Assembly (NCBI GenBank): GCA_012522255.1
Contig: JAAYKT010000397.1
Location: forward strand, 1 to 15,244
Direction: 5' to 3'
Source: Clostridiales bacterium
GTDB lineage: Bacteria; Bacillota; Clostridia; Lutisporales; Lutisporaceae
DNA length: 15,244 nucleotides
The translations under genes and the position numbers were made by a program. The notes beneath the pieces were generated by a model. It saw only the letters and a list, made by a program, of their open reading frames with translations, was not told where the DNA came from and made no database searches. Shown here in pieces: positions 7,705 through 15,186 of the stretch. Positions within the stretch are counted from its first letter, which is position 1; every line of letters begins with the position of its first letter.

Positions 7705-8496
7705 CTATTGTTTTTGCCTAGTAAATGTTTTTACACCCTCAATCATATGCTTAAATGATTTTTTTATCGATATATCTTTTCGAAACATCTTATAATGCCT
7801 TACTAAGAATTGTAAACACAAAATCTTTGCCCAACGTTTTGACACACAAGCGAATAATAAACCCTGATCAAAAAAATATTTTTCATTATATCCTGCAAAC
7901 CAAGATGAGCTTTCTTGATTAACATAACCAATTATAGTAGGATTTGCATAAACATTTAACCCTTTGTTTATACAATCAATAATGAATAAGCTATCTTCTC
8001 CACAACTATACTTTGCACCACCACCAAATAAAAGTGAAAAGCAAATACGAGCATGTTTCAATTGTTCTGTTCTTATTGCAATTTTTACTGCTCCATACCG
8101 TTGGCAGTTATACCACCTAACTCTGCTATGTTTTGGGATGATGTATGTAGGTCTCTCAGGATTTGTACTTGGAACATTAAATACGATAACGTCTGCTTGT
8201 CTGTTTTCCTCAAAGGCCTTTATTATAATATCTTTATAGCCGTCAATATAAACTACATCATCATCAGCAAATAATGAGATATCTGAAGAAGCACGTAATA
8301 GTGCGTTATTCCTGCTTAAACCTATACCACGTTCTGCAAAGGACATGAATTTAACCCGATAACCTTTATAACTAAACTCCGCAAATTCATTTACATTACA
8401 TTGATTGACTATTATAGCATCAGATTGTATATTCATTTTTTCAAGCAGACTATAGTCATTTTGATACATTGTTGAAACTAATGTTTCGAGGGTCAT
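7705..8496 (-). CDS. Family 2 glycosyltransferase
   Basis: A 263-residue inverting GT-A glycosyltransferase of the GT2 type. Recognisable elements are ERGIGLSRNNALLRAS (from residue 55), the metal- and nucleotide-binding DDD at 78-80 within SLFADDDVVYIDG, and a GGGAKYSCGEDSLF segment (158-171) whose GED supplies the likely catalytic base. No membrane helix is apparent, so it is a soluble or peripheral cytoplasmic enzyme. A GGAGGAA site sits 4-5 bases before the ATG. It is the last gene of the right module, separated from the amidotransferase by 284 bp without a clear gene, and it ends at a TAG codon against the structured repeat. It probably adds a sugar to the lipid-linked repeat unit; the donor may be the amidated or uronic sugar made just upstream, which is inference. 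Confidence 0.88.
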   Translation of the reverse strand: MTLETLVSTMYQNDYSLLEKMNIQSDAIIVNQCNVNEFAEFSYKGYRVKFMSFAERGIGLSRNNALLRASSDISLFADDDVVYIDGYKDIIIKAFEENRQADVIVFNVPSTNPERPTYIIPKHSRVRWYNCQRYGAVKIAIRTEQLKHARICFSLLFGGGAKYSCGEDSLFIIDCINKGLNVYANPTIIGYVNQESSSWFAGYNEKYFFDQGLLFACVSKRWAKILCLQFLVRHYKMFRKDISIKKSFKHMIEGVKTFTRQKQ

Positions 8497-8780
8497 ATTT
8501 CCTCCAGTCTATATACCACATAGATTAATTAACCATCTTATATGATAATTTAAAACAACTTCTTGTACAAATGCATACTTTATTGAGCAATTTGCTTTGC
8601 TACTTACTTTATAGTCTATTTCCCCACTTATTCAAGCCATTGACAAACCTTGCATATCCCCTCAAAGTACCCAGCCCCATCCTTACAGAAAAATGTCTTC
8701 ACCTCTGTTTAATGATTTAATGGTATCTATATATTTCTTTAAATTCCCACTGCAAGATAGATCTTGCCAATTTCAAAGCA
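8497..8780. other. Intergenic stretch with possible gene scars
   Basis: 284 bp between the amidotransferase and GT2 genes, much longer than the gaps in the upstream part of the module. No gene of normal size is present on either strand. On the minus strand two short frames look coding-like. One, ending at 8717-8719, reads WRKEILDDALKLARSILQWE before its stop and overlaps the amidotransferase 3' end in another frame. The other, from GTG 8702 to the stop at 8628-8630, encodes 24 residues including CKDGAGYFEGICKVCQW. They may be C-terminal leftovers of deleted genes or chance. Only the GT2 ribosome binding site at its left end is well supported. Confidence 0.35.
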
Positions 8781-9911
8781 TCATCTAAAATTTCTTTTCT
8801 CCATACCCACAAACATCGCGAATCTAATTGCTGATTTTAATAGAAAAGCACTATTTTTATAATCTCTATACGTCTTGTTTTCACCATTCATTAATTGTAA
8901 AAACTCATCTTTACTCATTCCAAACCTTTCCGCTATATATTCCATATCTTTCAGCGCCTGATTTTCATCATATGGTGGTTTTTCTAACATTTCTAATGCT
9001 TTTTCTCTTGTCATTTGCCCATTAAGAATCATAATCGAGTAATAACATTTCCTCTTATCATATCCAAATTTTTTTGGCAACCAATATCCTTCATAAAATC
9101 TGGTGAATATATTTTCGTAATGTTTATTCTCATACTTCTCCCAACCAAACTTTTCTTCTAACTCTTTAAGGACATCATCTTTTTTATACGGTATTAGATT
9201 GAGTGGGTGAACAATTTTCATCCCCTTAATATATCTGTAATATAGTCTGTATTTTAGCATTCCTGCCATTGGGAAAGTTTTTAATGGTCTTGTCCCATAT
9301 TTCTTATGAATAGATTTAATCAATCGTATATCGTTTATATAAACCCACTCATACGGGGGTTTCACTCCTTCCATAGAAAAGTTCGCTCCCGTTAAAACAT
9401 ATTTAATACCATATTTGACCGCTGAATTATACAGTCCTGCAAATATTGCATGGTCTTGTGTCAAATCCTGATACGGAACTTGTGATTTAAGAAATGCAAT
9501 TTGCAAATCTTTCATTTCTTCCCAGTCAACTGTAATCCTTTCTACATCTAAGTTCAATTTACTAACTATTCTTTCTGTGTTAGCATTAGCAACATTCAAA
9601 TTCCAACAAGTATCTACTGATAGTAATAAAGGTCTTAGGCCTAGCTTTTCTTTGGAATAATAAGTCAAATAAGAGCTATCTACACCACCACTTAATCCTA
9701 TTATACAGTCATATTTTTTCCCTTTCCCTGAAGCTTTTATTTTCTTTACTAATTCTTGCAGTTTCTGTTCTCCACCTTTGGGATCCCAACTGGGTTGTAT
9801 TCTATTATAGTAATTATCGCAGTAATCGCACCTTCCATTTTCATCAAATTTAATCTCAGGATCAGTCGTATCCATTACACAATTTTTGCAAACTTGATAT
9901 TTTCCACTCAT
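8781..9911 (-). CDS. N-acetyl sugar amidotransferase (WbpG/PseA family)
   Basis: A 376-residue ATP-dependent amidotransferase of the PP-loop superfamily. The N-terminus has a four-cysteine cluster, C8-x2-C11 and C28-x2-C31 (CKNCVMDTT, CDYCDNY), likely a zinc site. The ATP-pyrophosphatase loop SGGVDSS is at 74-80. Length and motifs match WbpG of Pseudomonas aeruginosa and PseA of Campylobacter, which turn sugar groups into amides or amidines. WbpG works with a HisH-like glutaminase and a HisF-like ammonia channel; neither gene is in the window, whereas PseA has no such genes beside it. It follows the UDP-HexNAc 6-dehydrogenase gene by 119 bp, so it could amidate the uronic carboxyl or act on another group of the same sugar. 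An AAAGGG site precedes the ATG. The family call is firm; the product is uncertain. Confidence 0.9.
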   Translation of the reverse strand: MSGKYQVCKNCVMDTTDPEIKFDENGRCDYCDNYYNRIQPSWDPKGGEQKLQELVKKIKASGKGKKYDCIIGLSGGVDSSYLTYYSKEKLGLRPLLLSVDTCWNLNVANANTERIVSKLNLDVERITVDWEEMKDLQIAFLKSQVPYQDLTQDHAIFAGLYNSAVKYGIKYVLTGANFSMEGVKPPYEWVYINDIRLIKSIHKKYGTRPLKTFPMAGMLKYRLYYRYIKGMKIVHPLNLIPYKKDDVLKELEEKFGWEKYENKHYENIFTRFYEGYWLPKKFGYDKRKCYYSIMILNGQMTREKALEMLEKPPYDENQALKDMEYIAERFGMSKDEFLQLMNGENKTYRDYKNSAFLLKSAIRFAMFVGMEKRNFR

Positions 9912-10030
9912 AATTATTTACCCTTTCATACCTAAATTTTTTATATTTCCCTTGATTCTTCCACAAGCAGTTCGTTAAATAAAAACTCTTACATCATATC
10001 ATTTTTACCTTAAATAAAAGCTTTCATTAT

Positions 10031-11350
10031 TCATAACCTCCAATAACTAAATCCCTTGTTTTCGATCTCATTTCGATCGAAAATACTTTTAACATCAATA
10101 AGTACCTTCTCGTTATACTTATAATCCCCATATAAACTATTTATTTCATTCCAACTCATTTGCTTAAATGAGTCATGTGCAACTGCAAGTACTATACAAT
10201 CGGCATCTTTCACATCTTTAATATCTACCAAATCAATCCCATATTCGTATTTAGCTTCAAGAACATCTGCCTCTGGATCGACTACAATAGGTTTAATGCT
10301 ATACTCTTTAAGACTATCAATAATATCAACTACTTTAGAGTTTCTAATATACGGTGTGTTTTCCTTAAAGGTTAATCCTAAAATTACAACTTTAGCTTGT
10401 CTTACTATCTTGTTTGCTAATATTAGCTTCTTAATGACTGCATCGGCAATAAACTTACCCATCCCATCATTTATCTTCCTACCAGAAAGAATAATTTGGC
10501 TGTGATAGCCTAGCTTCTCAGCTTCATAAATAAAGTAATAAGGGTCAACTCCTATACAATGGCCACCTACTAATCCTGGTGTAAATCCTAAAGCATTCCA
10601 TTTTGTATTCATCGCCTCAACGACTTCCTTTGTGTCAATACTCAAACGATCAAATACCATGGCGAGTTCATTCATAAACGCAATATTAATGTCACGCAGA
10701 CTATTTTCAACTACCTTATCAGCCTCAGCGACTTTTATAGTTCCAACTCTATGAACACCAATTTCAATTATTAGCTAATATACTTTTGCAATTTCATCAA
10801 GACTTTCTTCATCCATACCAGACACTATCTTTATAATATTTTCTAATCTATGAACCTTGTCACCTGGGTTAATACGTTCCGGCGAATAGCCGATTTTAAA
10901 ATCTATTCCACTTTTTAATCCTGATTCTTTCTCTAAAATTGGAGCACAAATATCTTCAGTTACTCCTGGATATACTGTTGATTCATAAACAACAATTGAT
11001 CCTTTAGTCAAATTACGACCAACAATTCTGCTTGCTCCTTCTACAGGTGATAGATCCGGTGTTTTATCAGAGTTTATTGGTGTTGGAACAGCAACAATGT
11101 GGAACTTCGCCTCCTTAAGCTTAGTTTCATCAGTTGTGAATTCAACAGTTGTATTCTTGATTTCATCATTACCAACTTCGTTTGTTGGGTCAATTCCAGC
11201 TTTATATAATTCAATCTTTTTCTTATTTAGATCAAAACCTATAACTTCAACTTTTTTTGCAAATGCAACTGCTAATGGCATTCCAACATAGCCAAGTCCA
11301 ATAACTGAGATTTTTTCTTTCTTTTCTACAATTCTATCATACAGTTTCAT
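10031..11350 (-). pseudogene. UDP-HexNAc 6-dehydrogenase (WbpO/TviB-like) interrupted by amber codon
   Basis: One reading frame of 440 codons broken by a single TAG at 10775-10777 (codon 192). Both halves lie in the same frame and the 32 codons between the TAG and the next Met (10675) translate to normal family sequence, including GVHRVGTIKVAEADKVVENS, so nothing is missing. The N-terminal part has the NAD-binding GLGYVG (residues 18-23) and YSPERINPGDKVHRLE, typical of the TviB/WbpO subgroup that oxidises C6 of UDP-GlcNAc or UDP-GalNAc. The C-terminal part has the catalytic cysteine in GGHCIGVDPYYF (Cys265) and the nucleotide-binding C-terminal domain. The start at 11350 has a GGGAGAG site; an upstream in-frame ATG overlaps the preceding stop. 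No ribosome site precedes Met226, so restart is unlikely. It may be a recent nonsense mutation or a base error. Confidence 0.88.
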
Positions 11351-11370
11351 ATTGAAATACTCTCCCTCAT

Positions 11371-12615
11371 TCATACATTTTCAATGATTTCAATAAGTTT
11401 TCTCGTCAATTTAGTAAAATCAAATTCGTAAGCTGCCTTTCTTGCATTCTGACCCATTCGTTCAGCTTTTTCATCATCTTTGCATGCTTCAAATATAATT
11501 TTAGCTACTTCTTCAGGGTCTTGCCTGGTTGCAGACATACCACAATTGAATTTTTCTAAAATGCTATATCCTGTTGTATAAGTTTGTATTACACATCTGC
11601 CGGCAGCCAAATATTCAAAAAATTTATTCTGGCTTTGCCCATATTTATCAAGTGAAGTGCTCGAGTTGTGCACAATATTTGCATAAGACCTTTCCAGAAT
11701 TGAGGGAATTCTTGTCTTCTCAACCCTACCTTTGAAAATTACATTGCTTATGCTCTCATCTTTACATCTATTCTCGAGCATTTCTTTTTCGTCACCAGAT
11801 CCATAAATTAAAAACCTAATCTTTTGATCATATTTTTGAATTATTTTTGCAACATCTAATAAAAATCCTAGATTGTTTACTTTCCTTATAGCGCCTGCAT
11901 ATACTAAATTCTTAAAGTTATTATTCTCTAAGTCTGAATCAATAATATTATAATCTTGTCTATTTTTATCAAATGAATCAATTTCAACTCCATTACTTAT
12001 ATGTTTTATTTTATTTAAATCTATTTGTTTATCCCAGCCTTGATCAATGATATATTGCCTTCCGCCTTCCCAAGTCATGATAACTGAATTTGCTTTCTTA
12101 TAAATCCATTTCTCACCTTGGTATAATAATTTAGCAATTACACTTCTACGCCTTAAAGAACCATATGCCACAATGCTCTCAGGCCATAAATCTCTCACTT
12201 CACAAATACAAGGAATATTAAATTTCTTAGCTACTTTTATTCCAGCCACCAACGTTAATGGATGTACACTTGAAGCTAAAATCACATTAGGTTTTCCATT
12301 TAATCCCGCATATGCCTCCGCAGTCTTTAAAAGTCCCATATAGAACGAGATCATATTAACTATTCTTTTTTTTCCATTTCCTTTATACTTAGGTGTATTA
12401 ACGAAAACAAAAGGAATATCATTCACAGAATGTGTAGCGTACTGATCTCCCTTAGTATCAACATCATTATCAGAAAAGTGATTTGTCGAGGCACAAAAAA
12501 TTATAGGCTTGTACCCTTCTTTTATAAAGTTTTCTGCGAACCAATAATGTCTTCCAGCCCGATCAAAAAACATGTTTGTTGCATAGTGATTCCATATCCA
12601 AACGTTCTGCCTCAT
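11371..12615 (-). CDS. Family 4 glycosyltransferase (WbuB-like)
   Basis: A 414-residue GT-B retaining glycosyltransferase. The N-terminal acceptor domain begins with VWIWNHYA and has DRAGRHYWFAENFIKEGYKP. It contains CEVRDLWPESI, a hallmark of the WbuB/WcaI-type GT4 group. The C-terminal donor-binding domain shows KHISNGVEIDSF, LVYAGAIRKVNNLGFLLDVA, and QNKFFEYLAAGRCVIQTYTT, where the EYLAAG segment carries the conserved glutamate of GT4 enzymes. An AAGGAGAG site lies 6 bases before the ATG. The start overlaps the stop of the acetyltransferase gene by 4 bp (ATGA), so the two are translationally coupled. Following the initiating sugar transferase and the acetyltransferase, it may add the second sugar to the lipid-linked diacetamido sugar. 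That position is inferred from gene order only. Confidence 0.9.
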   Translation of the reverse strand: MRQNVWIWNHYATNMFFDRAGRHYWFAENFIKEGYKPIIFCASTNHFSDNDVDTKGDQYATHSVNDIPFVFVNTPKYKGNGKKRIVNMISFYMGLLKTAEAYAGLNGKPNVILASSVHPLTLVAGIKVAKKFNIPCICEVRDLWPESIVAYGSLRRRSVIAKLLYQGEKWIYKKANSVIMTWEGGRQYIIDQGWDKQIDLNKIKHISNGVEIDSFDKNRQDYNIIDSDLENNNFKNLVYAGAIRKVNNLGFLLDVAKIIQKYDQKIRFLIYGSGDEKEMLENRCKDESISNVIFKGRVEKTRIPSILERSYANIVHNSSTSLDKYGQSQNKFFEYLAAGRCVIQTYTTGYSILEKFNCGMSATRQDPEEVAKIIFEACKDDEKAERMGQNARKAAYEFDFTKLTRKLIEIIENV

Positions 12616-13235
12616 CTAAAAACTCTCCTTGCGGGAACTCCAACATAAGTTCCCGGTTCAGTAATATCCTTAACGATCACAGCTCCAGCACCTACTATGC
12701 AACCACTACATATGTTCACGTTATTTCTTATTACACTGCCAATACCTACCCATGTGCTTTTCCCTATAGCCACAGTTCCTGCAGACCTAACTCCAGGAGA
12801 AATATGCACATAATCTTCTATAACATTGTCATGATCTAAGCTAGAGCTCGTATTGATAATACAGCCCTTACCAACTCTGGTTGAGCAGTTTATGACTACA
12901 CCGGCCATTACAGCTGTACCAATTCCAATTTCAACGCCAGTACCTATAATTGCGCTAGGATGAATTAAACTAACTACATCTAATCTTTCGACAATTAACT
13001 TCTCTTGTATCTTCTCTCGAGTTGCATTGTTTCCAATAGCAACAAAGAATTCAGCCTTATCATTATATACAAATGCATCAGCTATCTTACCGATAATTTC
13101 TAATCCCATGGATGTCTTAATCGACTCGTCATCATCGAGGAATGCGATGTTTTGCCACTTATTCATTTTTATTGCGATATCAGCGACAACTTTACCATGT
13201 CCACTGGCACCAATAATAATCAATTTATCTTTCAT
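12612..13235 (-). CDS. UDP-4-amino-sugar N-acetyltransferase (PglD/EpsM/NeuD family)
   Basis: A 207-residue enzyme with the two-part layout of PglD. The N-terminal Rossmann-like domain has GASGHGKVVADIA (residues 9-21). A left-handed beta-helix of hexapeptide repeats runs from about 93 to the end. The catalytic histidine region SLDHDNVIEDYVHISPG (residues 132-148, His135 as likely general base) and VGIGSVIRNNVNI are diagnostic. PglD acetylates the 4-amino group of UDP-4-amino-4,6-dideoxy-GlcNAc with acetyl-CoA, giving UDP-N,N'-diacetylbacillosamine. The neighbours encode the matching aminotransferase and phosphoglycosyl transferase, which supports that pathway. A GAGGAA site lies 9 bases before the ATG, and the gene overlaps the GT4 gene by 4 bp. 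Confidence 0.92.
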   Translation of the reverse strand: MKDKLIIIGASGHGKVVADIAIKMNKWQNIAFLDDDESIKTSMGLEIIGKIADAFVYNDKAEFFVAIGNNATREKIQEKLIVERLDVVSLIHPSAIIGTGVEIGIGTAVMAGVVINCSTRVGKGCIINTSSSLDHDNVIEDYVHISPGVRSAGTVAIGKSTWVGIGSVIRNNVNICSGCIVGAGAVIVKDITEPGTYVGVPARRVFR

Positions 13236-13279
13236 GACAGTACATTCCTCATTGAATTAAATTATTAAATGATTCTGTT

Positions 13280-13939
13280 TTAACTATCTTCTTTACTTCC
13301 TCTAAATGGCTCCATCGTAACCGACGTATCTGAATTAATGCCTTCCTTAACCAATACTTTCTTAATCGTCTTGAAGATAATCTTCCAATCTTCAGTAAAG
13401 CTTATAATGTCTATATAATCGACATCTAGATTAAACTTATCTTCCCAGCTAATCGCATTACGCCCATTTACTTGGGCATATCCTGAAAGACCAGGCCGCA
13501 CTTCATGCCTTCTCTTTTGATGCTCATTGTATAGTCCCAGATAATTAACTAGTAAAGGTCTTGGCCCTATAATGCTCATGTCGCCTTTGAGGATATTGAA
13601 TAGCTCAGGCAGTTCATCCAATGAAGTAGATCTCAGCATACTACCGAACTTTGTTAATCGATAACTGTCTGAAAGTAGCTCACCATTTTCGTCCTTCTCG
13701 TTCGTCATCGTTCTGAACTTATACATGGTAAATATCTTCTCATTAAGCCCAGGTCTTTTCTGCTTAAATAGTACTGGCCTACCCAGTTTAAACCTAACAA
13801 GAATTGCGATGATTATAAATATTGGACTTAAAGCGATAATTGCCATCAAAGATAAAATGAAGTCCATTGGTCTTTTTAAGAATCTTCTATATATACCTTT
13901 ATTCGGTCTATCTTCTTTTTTAACATTGATCTTGGTCAT
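13280..13939 (-). CDS. Polyprenyl-phosphate sugar-1-phosphate transferase (PglC/EpsL type)
   Basis: A 219-residue small monotopic phosphoglycosyl transferase, the minimal form lacking the N-terminal membrane domain of WbaP or WcaJ. It transfers sugar-1-phosphate from a UDP-sugar to undecaprenyl phosphate and so starts repeat-unit synthesis. A basic stretch is followed by one hydrophobic re-entrant helix (about residues 25-50, KRPMDFILSLMAII). Family motifs are FKQKRPG, MYKFRTM, the catalytic Asp-Glu pair in TSLDELPELFNILKGDMS (D108, E109) and IGPRPL followed by VRPGLSGYAQVNGRN. The start lies 1 bp after the aminotransferase stop, so translation is coupled. With PglE- and PglD-like enzymes on each side, a diacetamido-trideoxyhexose is the probable substrate. 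Confidence 0.94.
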   Translation of the reverse strand: MTKINVKKEDRPNKGIYRRFLKRPMDFILSLMAIIALSPIFIIIAILVRFKLGRPVLFKQKRPGLNEKIFTMYKFRTMTNEKDENGELLSDSYRLTKFGSMLRSTSLDELPELFNILKGDMSIIGPRPLLVNYLGLYNEHQKRRHEVRPGLSGYAQVNGRNAISWEDKFNLDVDYIDIISFTEDWKIIFKTIKKVLVKEGINSDTSVTMEPFRGSKEDS

Positions 13940-13940
13940 A

Positions 13941-15071
13941 TCAACAACACGATATCCATAATGACTTTACTATACCACAAATCCTCTCAAGATCCTCATC
14001 TGTCATTTTAGTATCACTTGGTAAACACACACCGTTTTTAAATAGCTTCTCACTGACATCTGAACCAATGTAATCGTACTCAGCGAAGAACGGCTGCATG
14101 TGCATTGGCTTCCAAACAGGTCTTGATTCAATATTCTCTTTTTCTAGGGCTTCCATTACTTCAAGAGGTCTAATTTTACCTTTTAATGTCATAACACTCA
14201 ACCAGTAGTTCGGTTCACACCATTCATTGATAGGCATAAACTCAGCACCATCAAGCGGGCTTAGTTCTTTCTTGTAAAACTCAAAGATATATTTCTTCTT
14301 ATTCACCCTTTGATCTAATATTTTAAGCTGTCCTCTACCAATTCCAGCAGCGACATTGCTCATACGGTAATTGAACCCTAGCTCACTATGCTGATAATGC
14401 CTCGCTTGATCTCTTGATTGTGTAGACCAAAATCTAACTTTCTCAATTTTTTTTTCATTATCAGACACAATCATACCACCACCGGAAGTTGTTATAATCT
14501 TCTTTCCATTAAAGCTAAATACTCCAAACTCACCAAAGGTTCCGGTATGTTTTCCTTTATAATAAGAACCTAAAGACTCAGCTGCATCTTCAATAATAGT
14601 CACATTATATCTACTACAAATCTCCATTATTTTATCCATATCAGCTGATAGACCATATAAATGTACAACTAAAACAGCCTTCACCTTATCATAATACTTC
14701 TCGAAGGCTGCCTCTAGTGCTTTGAGATCCATGTTCCAAGTTTCATAATTACTGTCGATAAAGACAGGAGTAGCATTCTGATAGATGATCGGATTTGCTG
14801 TAGCAGAAAAAGTAAGCGTTGGACAAAATACGATATCTCCTTCTCCAACACCAGCAGCCTTAAGTGCTAGATGAATGGCCCCTGTTCCAGAAGCCATAGC
14901 TGCAGCATATTTTGATCCAACTCTAGCGGCAAGCTCTTTCTCAAAAGCATTAACATTAGGCCCAAGCGGTGCTATCCAGTTTGTATTAAATGCTTCTTGT
15001 ATATATTGCATTTCGTAGCCTTCTTCACTCATGTGGGGTGAAGCTAGCCATATTTTTTTATTCTCAGCCAT
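13941..15071 (-). CDS. PLP-dependent sugar aminotransferase (DegT/DnrJ/EryC1/StrS; PglE/EpsN-like)
   Basis: A 376-residue aspartate-aminotransferase-fold enzyme. SGTGAIHLALKAAGV (residues 61-75) is the phosphate-binding region. EDAAESLGSYYKG (161-173) carries the cofactor aspartate. FSFNGKKIITTSGGGM holds the lysine that forms the internal aldimine (Lys191 by alignment with the PglE motif). It should transfer an amino group from glutamate to the 4-keto group of UDP-4-keto-6-deoxy-GlcNAc. The matching UDP-GlcNAc 4,6-dehydratase (PglF type) is not in the window. It is the first gene of the right module; an AGGAGAGGAAGG ribosome binding region precedes the ATG at 15071. The next gene starts 1 bp beyond its stop. 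Confidence 0.94.
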   Translation of the reverse strand: MAENKKIWLASPHMSEEGYEMQYIQEAFNTNWIAPLGPNVNAFEKELAARVGSKYAAAMASGTGAIHLALKAAGVGEGDIVFCPTLTFSATANPIIYQNATPVFIDSNYETWNMDLKALEAAFEKYYDKVKAVLVVHLYGLSADMDKIMEICSRYNVTIIEDAAESLGSYYKGKHTGTFGEFGVFSFNGKKIITTSGGGMIVSDNEKKIEKVRFWSTQSRDQARHYQHSELGFNYRMSNVAAGIGRGQLKILDQRVNKKKYIFEFYKKELSPLDGAEFMPINEWCEPNYWLSVMTLKGKIRPLEVMEALEKENIESRPVWKPMHMQPFFAEYDYIGSDVSEKLFKNGVCLPSDTKMTDEDLERICGIVKSLWISCC

Positions 15072-15186
15072 TCCCCGTGATCCTTCCTCTCCTCTTAAAA
15101 ATAAAAAACAACAGACCTATTAGCACCAATCTTGGTGTAATTAATATATTTAATGAATATCAAATACATTCTTTTTAATAGAATAG
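15072..15186 (-). promoter_or_regulatory. Leader of the right module with a small dyad
   Basis: This AT-rich 115 bp separates the aminotransferase start from the inverted repeat and must hold any promoter dedicated to the right module. A perfect dyad CACCAA-TC-TTGGTG lies at 15124-15137; it could be an operator or a leader hairpin. AT-rich hexamers such as TTGATA and TATATT occur on the minus strand but not at consensus spacing, so I do not name a promoter. If no promoter exists here, transcription would have to come through the repeat from beyond the window. Confidence 0.35.

Noticed and set aside
10031..10675. Separate functional gene made of the C-terminal half of the dehydrogenase
   Set aside because: Met226 has no ribosome binding site and lies inside a conserved helix; the upstream codons in the same frame are normal family sequence, so this is one gene broken by a stop.
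10775..10777. Recoding of TAG as an amino acid
   Set aside because: TAG terminates at least the polymerase (4077-4079) and GT2 (7705-7707) genes in this window, and family alignment expects an ordinary residue there.
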